Positions 1 through 14,100 of a DNA stretch of 64,000 bases are shown here, piece by piece (position 1 is the stretch's first letter; the number at the start of each line of letters is the position of its first letter). The DNA is from Caecitellus pseudoparvulus. Lineage: Eukaryota; Bigyra: Bicosoecida. Below the pieces are notes generated by a model. The model had not been told where the DNA came from, made no database searches, and saw only the letters and a list, made by a program, of their open reading frames with translations. The stretch lies in the NCBI GenBank assembly GCA_965644315.1, contig CBFFRQ010000089.1:806001-870000 (forward strand), written 5' to 3'. Both the position numbers and the translations under genes were made by a program.

Positions 1-1827
1 GCGTCTGCCGTGCAGCGCACCCTGGATGCTGTCAGTGGCGGCCGCCTCTCTCGCTGCATCGCCACGGTGCTGCCCGTGTTCGAGCGCTTGGTGCGCCTGG
101 GCGAGTGTGGCAAGGTCGTCACCATTGTGCTGCGCATGGTGCAGGTGGCCGAGGCGGACGTGTTCCGACATGAACATGAAGAACAGCAAGCCCTCCTGTC
201 CCTGCTTGAGCGCGGTGTGGAGGGGGAGGGCCACCCCGTCGGCACGCGGGCGTTCAGTGCGCGCAAGCTGCTCGAAGCGTACGACGCAGACACTGCCGCT
301 GGCACCGTGCGCTCCGCTGCTCTGGAGCGCAGCTGGGCGGCTGGGCTGGTGTGTGGGGCCATGCTGCACGCGTGGCAGACAGCCCTGAGCCTCGCCAGTG
401 ACGCCGCTGCCAATGGCGCGCTGGTGCAGAAAGTCATCGCCTTCGCGCGGACACGGTCTGCGGGGCCGGAGCCCACGTCGGCTGCGCCCACTCACCGCCA
501 GTTGCTGGCGTTCCTGGCCTGCACGACGCTGGACGTCGTTCGCACGTCCCACCCGCCCCTGCACTTCGCCTTGTACTGGTGGCTCAACACGACTTCCCCC
601 GCCAACGCCACCCTGGCCACCGCCTCCGATGCGCTCAGCACGCTGCTCCTGCTGGACTCGGCCATCGTCCCGGTGTTCCTGCGTGACGGCGCCAAGGACC
701 TCCCTCGCCTGCACTTGTACTACAAGGTGCAAGGCCTGCCTGTGCTCGCTGCCCGGGTGCAACACGCGCTGTACGAGAACACACGGGACACGGAGGTGGC
801 CCTGGCTCACTTGCAACAGGCTGTGCAGGAGCTGGAGGCGGTGCAGGCTGATGCGCTGTCCGCGCAAACTGACATCAGCGGGGTCGTCGCGCGCTGGCGT
901 GGGGAGCTGGCCGAGGCCACCCTGCAGAGCGGCATCCTTGCGAGCCTCACCGCCCGCCTGCAGCGTGGGGATGGCTCTGGTGCTGCGGCACCGCTGGCCG
1001 AGGCGGTGACGCGCTTGCAGCACAACCGCCTGCGCCCCGACGTGCTCATGGCAGTGTGCGAGGAACTGGGCGAGGTGGGGCACCAGCTCCGCGTCCTGCA
1101 CGTCATTGGCGCCCCCCAGAATGCGCCCCTGGTGTCCATGCTGTGGGAGCAGCTCGTCGCTTCCACCGAGCGCGAGTGCCAGGCAGCCGAGGCTGGCGGC
1201 GGAGCCACAGCAGGTAGCAGGCCACACTGGCGGAGCGTCGAGGCGCAGCTCATCGGGCGCGCCGGGCAACTTGGGCGCGAACTGTACACACCCCCAGAGC
1301 AGCTGCCAGCGGGGGCATTCACAGCGTTTCCAGTCAGCACGGTTGTCAGGGTGCTGGAGGAGCATGCGGTCGTTGCGGGCTGGGTGCGGTCTCCGGACTA
1401 CGATTGTGGGTGGGTGGCCCTGCAAGTGCTGGGTGAGGCGGGCGTGCCGTGGCTGGAGCGCTACCATGCGTACGCGGACCTCCTGGACCAGCGCTCGGCA
1501 GCTGATGCCACCACGCTCACGCTCATCCGTGCCACGCTGACTCTGGTCAAGGCGTGGGTGGAGGCTGCAAGCGCTCCACACAGCGGGGCCGCCACGGGGG
1601 AGCATGGCGCGCAAGTGCGGCACACCCTGTACGGCGCTGCGAACGGCATTCTGGGGGCACTGCAAGGGTGGTCTAGGCGAGTGGCTGCCGCCTGCGATGC
1701 CGTCGTGGATGTCCAAGCCAACGCAGAGGAAGAGGAGGCAGCTGTGAAACGTACGCGTGCGGCGCTTCGGGAGTTCTTGCAGAGGTGGGGCGGCATGGGC
1801 GGCGCGGGGGGTGGCTCGCTCTTGTAA
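1..1827 (+). CDS. NUP155: Nup155-type nucleoporin, C-terminal part (partial, 5' end outside window)
   Basis: Scaffold nucleoporin of the inner ring of the nuclear pore. The frame is open from base 1, so the N-terminal part (beta-propeller in the family) lies upstream; the first start-like codon at 10 is a GTG and is not a true start. About 608 codons are visible, all predicted helical. The order of blocks follows the Nup155 C-terminal helical domain: a 'YYKVQGLPVLAARVQ' segment (near base 720) matching the family's repeat, then 'VSMLWEQLV' (near 1130) and 'LGEAGVPWLERYHAYADLL' (near 1430), in the same order and spacing as in human Nup155. It ends in an acidic/basic helix and a Gly-rich tail. 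It is convergent with the ubiquitin hydrolase, 283 bp away. No intron is needed in the visible part. Identification rests on remembered family patterns, not on an alignment. Confidence 0.8.
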   Translation, partial: ASAVQRTLDAVSGGRLSRCIATVLPVFERLVRLGECGKVVTIVLRMVQVAEADVFRHEHEEQQALLSLLERGVEGEGHPVGTRAFSARKLLEAYDADTAAGTVRSAALERSWAAGLVCGAMLHAWQTALSLASDAAANGALVQKVIAFARTRSAGPEPTSAAPTHRQLLAFLACTTLDVVRTSHPPLHFALYWWLNTTSPANATLATASDALSTLLLLDSAIVPVFLRDGAKDLPRLHLYYKVQGLPVLAARVQHALYENTRDTEVALAHLQQAVQELEAVQADALSAQTDISGVVARWRGELAEATLQSGILASLTARLQRGDGSGAAAPLAEAVTRLQHNRLRPDVLMAVCEELGEVGHQLRVLHVIGAPQNAPLVSMLWEQLVASTERECQAAEAGGGATAGSRPHWRSVEAQLIGRAGQLGRELYTPPEQLPAGAFTAFPVSTVVRVLEEHAVVAGWVRSPDYDCGWVALQVLGEAGVPWLERYHAYADLLDQRSAADATTLTLIRATLTLVKAWVEAASAPHSGAATGEHGAQVRHTLYGAANGILGALQGWSRRVAAACDAVVDVQANAEEEEAAVKRTRAALREFLQRWGGMGGAGGGSLL

Positions 1828-2110
1828 AGCGGTGCAAGTGCGCAATGCAAGGCATTATCCTGTGTTGCAGAGGTTGGAACCCTCATTCCCTTGCACCATG
1901 TGCGCCATGCTCTTTTCACAAAGTTCTCTCGAGAGCCGAAGAATTCGCGAATGAGTGTGCAGGCTGCCGCTCCCCACCCACCAGGCATTCTGCAAAGCCT
2001 CATGGCGCATGAATGCTGGGTTGATTGGCACAACATGTATGAATGAATGTCATGCATTTACTGCCAAGCCCCTGGCAGCGGGTGAAGTCTTTGCAAAGCC
2101 ACGCGCCACT

Positions 2111-5100
2111 TCAGGACTCTTGGAGCTGAGCTACCACTTGAGGCCAATACTGACGAATGGCTGCATCGATAGTCGACTGCGTCGGGGCAAGGTCGTCCAT
2201 GAATGAGGAAGAGAAGTGACACTCCTCCCCATACACGTGCAACTGCTGAAGATCAATGTCGGGAGGCTCAGACCCAGACAACCTGCCGCCAGCGTCGACG
2301 ATTCCCCTGGCATGCAACCCCAGGATGGCCACCCAGCAATCTTTCAGAGGGCAACTGTCAGTCTCGGCTGCGGTGGACTCTTCTTGCTGCCCAGTCCCTG
2401 CCGAAAATGTGCCGATCGCTGTGGACATGGTGGACTGACTGTGCTGGTCCTCGGCACGCGAACCATCAGAGCCGCCCAGAACGGGAGCGGACAGCTGAGA
2501 CAAACTTGCAGCCATGACGTCGCCCCTGGGCGCATCTGCCGTGTCCTCTTCACGGGTGCGCTTGCTGCCGCCCGTGACACTGCTAGCCTCTGGCGATAAG
2601 GACTGTCCCGGGGACACTTCGGGGCTGCTGCAACGCAGCAAGCTTTCCACGTCCAAGCAGGATCCCAAGGCGGTGCTCGACAGCGCAGCAACAAGAGTAG
2701 CCCAGGAAAGCAAGGGGCTGAATGCATCAGTGTCCGCATGCACGTCCCACAAGCCCCCAGCTCCAAGCACGCCCAGCTCAGTAGCGACCATAACAGGATC
2801 ACACAAGCCCACGCAGCACTTGCCAAGAAGCTCCACCACATCTGAGCGCCGTAACCCTACTGGCTCCGGAGATGCAACACCAGGCTCTGTATCTCTGCAT
2901 ACCTTGAACGCTGCAGGCAAGTGGGCCGGGTGCTCTACCTCTGCTCCCAGCTGCAATGCCGTGTTGTGCACCCCGCTGCCCCTGGCTGGGCCTTGCAACA
3001 GCGCTAAAGTGGCGGCATCTGCGCGAAGCAGGCCAATGGCAGTTGCAACGTGGCCGTTGGCTGCGTGGCGCAAGTGAGCGGCGTCAAGGGCCCCCCAACT
3101 GCCCACGGGCGGCCCTTGCGCCTGTACAACCCACGTGCTGGCAAACGTCTCAGAGGCCACGGCATGGACACCCCAGGCAGGAGAAAAGCTTGACGGCGCC
3201 TGTGCTGTTTCTGCCCCCTTGCCTTGCACGTAGCCAACCATGGCATCACAGAGAGCGGCGTCTTGAACTGGGGTTTCCAGCGCCGTCGCGGGGCTCTTGC
3301 AAGACAGCAGCTGGGGAAGGGGAAGCTGCCAGATTGGGGCCAGCATCGCTTGCTGCTCTTGACCCTTCCAGCAGTTCTCAAAGGCTTCGGCATTGTCGGA
3401 CAGCGCAGCGGATAGTGGAGTCAGGTGTTGGAAGATGCCGCGGATGCCTAGCTTCTCCTGCAGCAGCCCGGAGGCCTGCTTCATAGCACGGGAGAAGTCC
3501 ATTCCCGCTTCAGCCGCGATGAACTCGCCTCGAGCGGCAAGGACTCGCAGAGAGGCCTGCAGGGGTTCTGTCTGGGCCTTCACGTCTCGCACCTCCGCAG
3601 CAGCAGCCTCTGGGGTATCGTACACCCGGCATCGGACGAGGCGCAGCAGCGCTGCTTCACTCTGCTCAGGGTGGGCCATGAAGCCTCTGAGCATGGAGCT
3701 GGCCGCTCGTGCCTGCTGCAGTGTTGGCGACGGGTACAAGGCCGACTCCCCCTGTCTCAGCACGATGAAGCTCGCCGCATGCCGCAACGACTTAGTCAAA
3801 CACGCGTGGTGAGAGGCGTCCAACGCTGCCCGCTGGACAAGCAGGTGGCGGCGGAGCACCTGCCCGTGGCAGCGGTGAAATGTCCCAGGAAGCAGCGACT
3901 GCAGGCGATCCCAGACGTACTCAGCTACCGCACAAGTTGGTCCAAGGAGGGCTTGGTTGCTGTGGAGGCGGTGCCTCTCAAGGGCCAATCCCCGCAGGCA
4001 CTTCTTCAGCGAGGATGCCCTGACTTTGGCAGAGACAATTCCGCTGCCGCCACATAGATCTAGCTGCAGCCGTTTTACAGCTGCGGTGCGATTGTTGACA
4101 AGCTCATGCTGGTAGGCAAGGGCCTTTGCCCAGCGTCGGGCGTGCCAGAGCTCCCTGAAGGAATGCCTGAGCAGGTGTGCAAGGACACTGGACTGAGCCT
4201 CCAGCCAGGCTGCCCCAGCAGAGCTAGTGTCACACACCGACAGCAGCAGGGCCCAAATATGGCAAACTTGTCCAGATCGAGCCGTTACGTAGGCAGGGGT
4301 GGCAGGGTCCTGCTCACTTCCCAGCAAGCTGGCAGCGCGGGATGATAGCAGACTCACGATGGCAGGCATGAGAGTTGTGCACGCAATGCGAGGAGCATTC
4401 GACCCATACTGATGCAGCTGGGACTCCAAGTGCATCAGCTCCGACATGAACCCATCATTCGACGCCTTGCCGGGCTGAGCGGGGGGCGCCCACATCGGCA
4501 CGACGCCCGGCGTGCAAGCCAAGAGATCTGGGAGCCACTCATCCAGGGTATCGTGCAGGGCCCAGCTACACTCCTGGCTGGCCACATGCCAGTTGATGGT
4601 AGCGAGAATTTCCTGCTCCAGCGTTGTTGGGTCTGCGTACCCTGGCAATGCATCCGACGCCACCTCAGATGTAGAGGGGGGATCAATGAGGCCGGCGAGC
4701 TGAAACAACAGGGGCTGTCGCACGGCACAGCCACCGCTCGCAGGCAACTTCAAAGACTGCGGCGGACTGGACTCTGACGAGCGCCCTGAGTTGCACTGAA
4801 GTGCCGCAGCCGCTGTCAGCTCCGAAGCTGCCGCATGTACGTCCCCTTCCTGCAGCCGCAGCATCGACATCACCACGTGCAGCTCTGCTGCCGCAAGAGT
4901 CGATGACTCAAGTGCGGCTGAAGCCACTGCTGCTTGACGGTACTCTGTCGATACACGGCTTTGCAGAGCCCGTCGCGCTTGCAGCCACCTTGCCCTGGCA
5001 TCCACCACGCACTCAACATCCAACCGGCAGCTGGAGGGGTGCACCCCTGTCGTGGCAGACTGAGACGTGCCCACCCTTGGCGCCGGACCAAGAATGGTTT

Positions 5101-8100
5101 CTGCCATGCTCCACTGCATGCTGCTCGGAGCATGCGCCTGCAAAGCGGCAAGACCAGCTTTCGTGGCGGCCTGCAGCTGCTGGCCGCCAGTTCCCGCCAC
5201 AGCATGCTCTGCGGGCAGCATGAGCGTCGCAAAGGCAAGGACCAAGTTCGGCGCTGCCTTTCCTGCCAATCGCCCCAGCGCTTCGGCCAGTCGCACCTTG
5301 GGGTCGCACACTCCCGATGGCGCGGCACCAAGTTGGGAGCCAGCCACAATAGTGGGATTCAAAAACGGTGCCAGGGCTCGAGGGGGCACCTGCAATCGCC
5401 ACTCTCCACGTTCATGGCCTCGTACGTGTGTTGACCTTTCCTGGGTCTGGGGAGTAGACTTGAGCTGAGGAAGCTGCAGAGCTGCGTGGGTGGCGGCCAG
5501 CATGCCTTCCCGGTCCACTGGGCTCAGTTGGCTGCTAGGGTTGCTGAGGAGCTCGGACAGCGCGCGCAGGGTCTGCTCGCGCTGGTCACTGCGCAGCGCT
5601 TGCCTTGCTCGGATGTGGGCAGCCGCTTGCGCCGCAGCCTCCTGGACACCCTGTCCCCCGCTTGAATCCGCGCGGCCGGGCAGGGCCGCTGAAAGCTGGG
5701 CTTGCTGCAGAGGCGTGAAATCGCCCCATACAAAGCCTTCAGATGGGCGAAGGTGCGAGATGCACACCGCGAGGGAGTGGATGAGCCCCTCCGCTAGGTT
5801 TTCAAGCCTTGTCGCCTTGCTGGTGGGCAATCGGTCAGCCGCGAACTCAAGCCGTTGTGCCACTCTTGACAGTTGGGGAACGGGACAGGGCTGGGGGAAT
5901 TGAGCAGCGGCTGCCGGCGACAGGCGGCCCTGGACAATGCGACATGGTTGCCATGAGGCTCCACCTGTGCTTTCTTCTTTTGCAGACTGCAAGATACTTT
6001 GCCAGATGGCCGCTTTCATTTCGGCAAAGTCGGCCAGGTCTTGCAACTGGACGGAGGGAGCAGAGTCGCCTGCGTTGTGGTGGCCAAGCACGCTCTGCAG
6101 GACCTGTGCTTGTCCTGAGGAATTCAACGAGTCGCTGGGGGGATCGATGGTCCTGAATGCCGCTTGGCAAGCAGCGGTCAGCACTGGCAACAAGTCAACA
6201 GGCAGGGGTTGTGGTTTCAAGCTGTCCCACATTGCCAACGTCAACTGGGCAAGGGCGGAGGCAGTGGCAGGAAACGTGGCTCGAAAGAGGGGGGAGGGGC
6301 TCTCACATACAGGGGATACGATTTGAGCGTCAGTCGCCAGACCAGTCACAGCAGCGTGGCTGGCCATGGCGAGGGGCAGCTGCACCGCAACGGTGCCGCT
6401 GCCGCCAGGCGCGCGCTGTTGTTGAGGAGAAAAGGAGCGGCTTTCAGCATCCAGCACTGCCTTTGTGAGTGCTCTCGTCCTCGCCAAGCTGTCTGCAGAA
6501 AGCAGGGCCGCACTTGCTGAGGCCGCATCTCGAGCAGTCGGCACTTCACGCTCGTGAAGCCGAAACGATGGTCCCACCTGATTCCTCAGCGCCCACAACC
6601 CAGTCAAGGCCAAGTGGGCTGCTCCAGAAGCCCACATGAATGGAGCCAAGGCAGGGGCATGGGCGATGGCGGCTGCTGCAGCCCTGGCGTTTTGCACTGC
6701 GACGTTGCTGGGCAGGGCACACGCTCTATGCATGCAAGACGTCAGCGCAGCCGCGCAGCAGCACAAGCTCGAGAGAAGTTGTGGAACCAAGGAAATCTGG
6801 CGGTCAGTGACTTCCCCCTCCTCAGGGGGGCACACCAGTGCACTTGCCGCAGGGGAAGGTCGCACCTGGATCTGCAACGGGTCGTCTGCGCTGCTACCGT
6901 CAGATGCATCCAGAGCTGCAGCAGTCAAGCTGGAGCCGAGCAAGGACTGGGCCAGGGGGGAGCTTGTCAGTTGAACAAGTGGCACGAGGGGAGCTTGGCC
7001 GTCTGGGCCTTGAAGCAGGGCAAAGCGCGCAGTACCCACAGTGGCAAGGCCCTGGATGGCGGGCCTAAGCAAGCACAGCACGCCGGGAATCGTGCCATCC
7101 ATGTCTTCCAGTCGGACCAAGGGCTGCAAGCTGGCTGGCCGTTGCGCTTGGCGAGGCATGACGGCTTCAACGGCGCAGGCACAGACTGTAGGGTTGGCCG
7201 TGAAAGTCCCCAACTCCGCCAAGAGCCGAGACATTGTGCCTTGTGGCGTGTGGGGAAACCCACCCTGAACGGAAACTGGTGGTGCCTGTCGCTGAATGAG
7301 GCGATGCAGCGCAAAGACAAGGCCTGGCTGCGCAAAGGCCGGCGGCAGGGGCTCCAAGAAGTAACCATGCGCTGTTGCTGCACTCAAATCCGGCGGCAAA
7401 CTGTCACTTGGTAGAGTCGCCAGCGCGGCCATGCAAACCTGCACAAGGAACCGCGCCAGTTGGCCTGCTGTGACGGCCGGAAGAGTGAGCTGGGCCACCT
7501 CTTCACGCTGCCTGAGCTCCGAACCCCACAAGCCCTCCAGCAGGGGCAAGTCTTCAGGAGCCAGACACCCACAAGCCAAACCATGTTGCACGCACAAACG
7601 GGCCTCTTGTGATGCGCTGTGCATGTCGCCCTGCGCAAGGCAGGCTTGGAGCGCACACGCAGCCTTCTGCATGGCTGAAGTGTGGTCCTCCAGAATGCTG
7701 CCAAGCCGCACTGCGAATCTACACAGCGCGGAAGCTGTTGCGCGACGGAGATTTACACGAATATTCTCGGAGCACGCCACGAACGCGCCGACCCTGCGCT
7801 GGAGAGCTTCTGGCATGTCCAGGTCAATCTGCTGGGGCTCTGTCACTGCCCGAGGAAGGAAGGGCTTCACAGCTGCGAGCATGGGGCAGAGCATGTCGGG
7901 GCCTCCGATGCGATCATAGAAGAGCATGAATGCTGAGGTGGGGCGGAACACCCGCCTTCCGCGACTCATGCACGTCCCGCCATAGCACATGGTCTGAAAG
8001 AAACTGTCATCGGGCATGACCGTGACTGACTCATCGTTAAAGCAAAACCATCGGGGCTTTTCTGGTGCTGGCGCTCCATGTGGCCCTTCTGGAAGCCCAG

Positions 8101-11100
8101 CGTCAGGGTGAGACTGCAGGGCAAAGGGATTCAGGCCCATGCGTCGGCGGGTGTCTGACGCTCGCTCCCGAATGTAGCTGAAGTAGTGCCCGCCCAGCGC
8201 AGATCCAGAGTGCACCAGTACGCCCCGCAGCTCGTACGCGCAATCAGACTTGGAAGCAGGTTCCACCCCTGCAGGTTCTGACGCGGTGGCCAAGGAGTCA
8301 CCACTTCGAGCGGGGGTTGCAGCTGGGGGCTCTGTGCCCTCAGCTTGTGCGAGGCCAGCGCGGGTGTACGGCCAAACATTCAACGAGAGCGGAAACGTCA
8401 GTTCGTCGTAGACTTTCTCCTTCGTAAACGTTTCAAAGTTCAGTCGAAATCGCTTCAGTTGCACGACGAGCATGGCTGGGAGGCGATGCAGAACGATGCG
8501 CTTCAGCACTGAAATCCGCTCGCCCGAGTCGAGCTTGTACGCGTTGTCCCCAGACAGCACCTCGCCGCTGCAGAACCCGGCAAGGGATTGAGACAAGTCC
8601 TCCATGCCCTCAACGGCAACTTGCAGGCACGAGAAGGCCTCCTCGCGCTCCGAGACAAACGTTGACCCCTCCTGCCCGATGAGCTGGTTCACGAACGCGC
8701 CCCCAAGGCAAGCGTCAATGAGGTTTGGAGGCAGTGGCGGCACAGGGGGGGCTGGTTGCTCCACATCTGGGCTGGGTTGAGAGACGGAGTCCCCTTTTGA
8801 GGCTTCTGCTTGTGTGTGTGCGAGCACTCTAGACGGGTCTGCCGGGAAAGCTGTGCCCAGGCGATCCACAAGCAGGCCAAAGAACTCTGCGGCATCATTC
8901 TGTTCGAACACTGGGAAGTCCAGCCGGAAAAAGTCCGACGGCTCTGCTGCAAAGGCCTGCACGAGCTGAAGGGGGTCAAGGCAAACGGTGTCGGGCTCTG
9001 ACAGCCTTGCGAAAAGCAGCTGCAGCTGGTCCCGAAGACCCCGCAAAGCACCTTCCCACTTGTGCCCTGCCAAGTGCGTCGGTGGGGGGGCACTCAGCAC
9101 CGCCACGCGCATGGCCGGAGACATGAACAGCTGCTGAAGCAGCGAGTTCTGATAGCAGGTGGCCCCTTGGTTCACGAGGCCAACGTAGGGCACTTGGTCC
9201 GAGGCACTGCCTCCTTCCTCCACATACTCAGCATTGGTCGCTTCCTCAGCGCAGTCCTTCAAACATGTTACGTACACATCCATCTCCTGGGCGGCCACTG
9301 CTTCGCTGGCATCGATCGGTTGCAGCACGTGCCGTGGCACTGGCTGCTGCCGGTCCCTCCTCACGCCGGGCGCCCGCGCCAACAGCCCCTGGATGGCACC
9401 ACTCACGTTTTTGGCAGAGAGCTCGGCAGTGGCCAAGCGCGAGATCACAAAGGAGGCAGCTTCAAGTCCTGTCACCGAAGGGAGGAAATGTGGGGACCTG
9501 CCAAGATGCACGACGCCCCAACAGCGCCCGAGCAGCTCCGACAGTGAGCCTGGATCCATTGGCTTGAACGAGTGCAAACACATGCACTCCACCATGAGAA
9601 ACAGTGCAGTATCACAGAGGCTACAGAGGGATGCTGGGAGGGTGGGGGGGTGCCGGCGAAGCATCTGCACGTCGCTTGGCGCTGGGTCCACTTCTACCAA
9701 GGCCCTAGCAGCATCCAAGCTACGCCGGAGGAGGGCCTCCGCCGCGCTGAATGCCGATGCTGCGATGCTCATGGCAGCAGACTTCTCGTCATCTGTCACT
9801 GAGGGCACACTGTGAAGCAGCCCGCGTAACACCTGCGCTTGCGTGAGGCCAAGCCAAGGTCGATCTGCCTCTTCATCAACGTCGCCTCCCGTCCCTATCG
9901 GAAGCTCACAAATACCGAGAACGCATGCTAAAGGCAGTGTCACACACGATAAAGCTCCGCGGTGGATGATCGTGGCAGCTGGCACCCTATCAGCATGCGC
10001 GGCCGGCTGCATACCCGAAACGATACTCTCCAGCTCATGCACAGCAGCCCGGGCCGCTTGGAGTCGGCAAGTCGGACTGATCAGCAGTTGCTGTTCAATA
10101 CAGCACCTAATGCACTCGCGCAGTGATATCTCAGACTGCCACGCAAAAGCTGCTTGAGAATGCAGCGATTGGAGGCAGGCCTCACCCTGTCCGATGTCAG
10201 CCAGGGGAAGGCTGCCTGCACCGACCACGGGGGACATGACCCAGCAAATGGCGCGTTGAAGCTGGCGCTCAGATGCTGCATCTGATGTGAGCTCGGTGGA
10301 GGAAAAAAGCCGTCGCAGCAGCTCAGCCGCAGCCTCTGCTGTTTGGCCCTGCATCGCCTGTGACGTGTCGCGGGAAGCACCTGCACCAGACTTGCAAGCA
10401 GCCAAAGCCAGGCGCAGCAAGCCTCCGGAGCTATTTCCTGAGCTGTCGCCCAGAGCAAGGGACCACAAAATTGTCTGTACATGCTCCATGAGCGTGGGTG
10501 GGATACCGGCAGTGTATGGCCGGGCTGCCATCGCTGCCATCGCTGCCTCTGCAGCAGCAACGCTGTGTGCCGCCTCGTCGCCAGTCGAGTCAAGTGACTC
10601 CTCCCCCTGGGACCCTTGAGTGAGCCTGTTGGGCTGACTTGTGATGCAGGGCCGCGTGAGAGTTGCCTGCACCGCACGAAGGACTGCTGCTCTCTTCAGC
10701 TCGCACGAAGTGCCACCCCTACCTGCCGCAGCTGCCGCAAGGAGAGCTTCCAGATGGCCACCAGACAACATAGCTTGGCGCAGCTGTTGAGGTGTGCCGA
10801 ATGACCGCCTCCAAGCCGGGTGGTCCACGGGCGGGGTCAACATGCTGCACATGGTCTGCAGCATGTAGATGCTGGGAAAGCCACCTGAAAGCCAAATAGG
10901 TGTGCCAGACGCAGCGGCCTGGCCCTGTGGCGAGAGAAGCTCGCCCCAGTGCGTGGGCGCCAGGTGCATGCCTTGCTCCATCGCAGCGTGGGCAGTGGGA
11001 AGCAGGGTGGACAGCATGCGGGCTGCAAGAATCGCGGAGGCTTGTTGCAGCGATAGTCTGCCTCTGCTCGTCGCCTCCATGAGTGAGGTGTCCCACTTCC

Positions 11101-14100
11101 CTGCCGATGAAGTGCCATACCTGCCCCAATGAGGAGATGCCAGAGGGCTGCTCCCAGCTGCCGGCAGCAGCGGATCCGGCAAGTGGTCTGCATGTGGACA
11201 CACCCCTGTGGACGTGTACGCAAGCGGATGATGCGTGTAAAGGTAGTCGACGAGATTTGAACGCCCGTCGTTTGCTTGGAAGCCGCCCAGAAGCACGAAC
11301 TGTCGAGCTGGCAAAGCCGGGGCCGCGTCATCGTCGACTGCAAAGCGCATCAGCTCGTGCTCCATGGGTGCACTCGCCGAAGCGGCAAGAAGTTGCAGCA
11401 TAGGTGTGGAGGATGCTGAAAGGCGCCCTGCCACACAGCAGTTCCAGCCCTGACTGTCAGTGTCACTCACCATCACCTCGCCACCAAGCAATGTGCTTTT
11501 CTGCTGCTCATCGAGGTACACATCTTGGTCAGGCTCGTGCAACTCGTCTGTTCGGGCCCTCTTCGGTGGGGAGGCAGTGCTTGGCGCAGCAGATACGCGA
11601 CGTTCGCGCAAGGATGCAAGTGCCGCCTCCTCAAGCCGAACCTTAACAGCGGGCACATGTGTCTCACACGCCACGGCCGGGTCAAGTCGAGAGACGTAGC
11701 GCACAGGAGGTGCCTCACCATCAGCACGGAGCCTCCAGCGATCAGAAACACCGCCGCCGAGGAGGCAAACGGGCACTGCTCCGTCCAGCTGCACCTCATT
11801 GAGCGGCATCGCCACCAGCTGCCCTACAGGATCCAGTGCAGGTCGTGACAGCCGAGCCTTGCTGAACCTCCACGACAAAGCATCAGAGCCAACGGGCAGC
11901 TGTCCATGGGCGCACAGAAGGCGCAGAGCCACGCCAAAGAGAGTATCGGCGGAAGAGATGACGATCCTACGCGATTCTGGTACGGCCGCAGCCAAGTCTG
12001 TGCCACCCGGCGTTGTGCCCTGCAAACTCACCATCACCTGGACGGGCTGAGCATGGAAGAGCACAAGGTGTGGACGGGAGGCGTGCCCTGCTATGACACT
12101 GCATGTCGACTTGGTTCCCGTCGCAGCAGATTGGGCGCCGTGCCGTTTCCAGGCGCCTGGAGTGTGCACCTGACCTTGAGTTGCGTGGCGCTCCGCGTGC
12201 CACCGACTGTAAAGCAAGCAGCGACGAAGCAGCAGCAAAGAGCGAAACGCGCCCACAGCAGGCAAAGTACCAGCCGCCGTGGCAGCGCTGCTAATGAGGT
12301 CGTGGACTCGATTAACAAGAGCTGCAGAGTCGAGCATGGTGAGAGGTGGCAGCGAGGATTGAAGCTCAGCTTTGCTTGGGAGGCTCCCGGACACTGCGGC
12401 AGCACATATCCGGTGCAGGAGCAGCGCTATCGAGCACAGCTGGCTGCCCGTTCCTCCTTCAGCATGCAGCACCAGCCCCGAACAAGTTTGCAGGGGCACT
12501 AACAGCGTGTTCATGACAGTCGGGAGAGCGGCGTCTGTGCACATGAGCAACTGCTCAACAACTTGCATCAGCAATTGGCAGGAGGGGAGGTGGGTCAAGT
12601 CACTTGGTCCCACGATCAGTGCTGTGTCGCCTGACTCAGCGGCTGTGAGAAACTGCAAGTGAAGGAATGGTGTCGCAGAAGGCGTCGGGTCAGTCGGGTG
12701 GGAAGGTATTGAAGACACTCGCTGGCGCTTCGCAGGTGAGCTTGGTGAGATATCATGCTGGCCTTCTCGGCTTCGCTTCGTGGAGCCATCAATCACGGTC
12801 CCCCTCTGCGCTGCCACAGCTGTATGTGAAGCAGGGCTTTGGAGGTTCGCCCATAAGAACGCCACGCGCAGGGCGAGCGCCCCTGCTGGGGATGCTGACT
12901 GCTGCAGCGCGAAGACCTCTTGCAGCACTTGATGAGAGACAGTGCTATCGAAACCGTGGTTCGCCTGTGTTGGAGAGCCTGTGCTGCGTGGTCCAACGAG
13001 GACGCCTCCGAGTGGGGCACTGGAGCCCAGGAGAGAAGACAAGCACAGCTGCCACACCCCGAGCGCGTTGGCCTTTGGTAGCACGGCAGCAGTGACAGCA
13101 GAAACAAGTTTCTTCGGCAGCCACAGCCGGCAACAAGCTGGTGGGCACGACGTGGAGGGCTCCCCCGGCCATTCGTGTGAGGCCACCTCGCCCACTGAGC
13201 AGGCGCACGCGGCCGCAGCACGCAGAGCAAAGGCAGCCTCACAGCGCTCCTCCCCCGGAAGTTCTTGTGCAAGTAACCTTGACGGCAAGTTCGCGTCAAG
13301 AGCGGCATGCGCGAACCACGCGGGGGCTTCACTGTCTGGCACAGCAGCACGCTTCAGCCCCACCGCCAGGGCGAGGATGGTGGCGACGGCACGCGGACAA
13401 GTAGCCGCGCGCGACATGGCGCGGCAAGCTGCTTGGATGACTGTGTAGCAGAAGGAGGACAGCACCTCTTCCGCATCCTCTGCCGCGCTGTCGATGCACT
13501 CATCGAACATGTGCACTAAACTCTGCGTCGTGCGCAGCGCTGTCTTGAGCAAGTCCACATGGCCTGAACCAGAGCAGGCGCTTCCTCCGAATGACAGAGT
13601 ATGGGAAAGGCCTTGTCCTCGCAGCGACACCAGGAGGAGCAGGGCTTCCTGCTGCGAGAGGCTCTCTTCTGCCGGCTCAAAGGCAGTCCCACCGCCTGCC
13701 ACATCGGCTGCCAAGAAGAGCCGCCAGGCCAGCGTAGCCGCAGTGGCTGTACTCCGCAGGCCCTGGGCTGCGCTTTCTGTGGCACAAATCTTGAGGGTCT
13801 CTTTCACGAAGGGCTGCAGGGAGCCTGCACGGCTGAGGAGAGGTGAGGGTGCTTGGGCTGTTGACACCAACGCCGTGTCAGATTTCCCAGACACCGGCCT
13901 CTGCGCCTGCGCCTCGCTGCCTGCTGCAGAACCAGCAGCGCCTGAAATCTGTCCATCAAGAAACACTTGCTGCACGAAGGCCAGCAGCCAGGTAACGCTG
14001 TGCTTGGACGCGTCCTGCTGCACCACGGAGTCCAACGCTCGAAGCACAGCATCTTCATCGCTGCCGTGCGCAGTCAAGCCACTGGACCAAACTGTCCACA

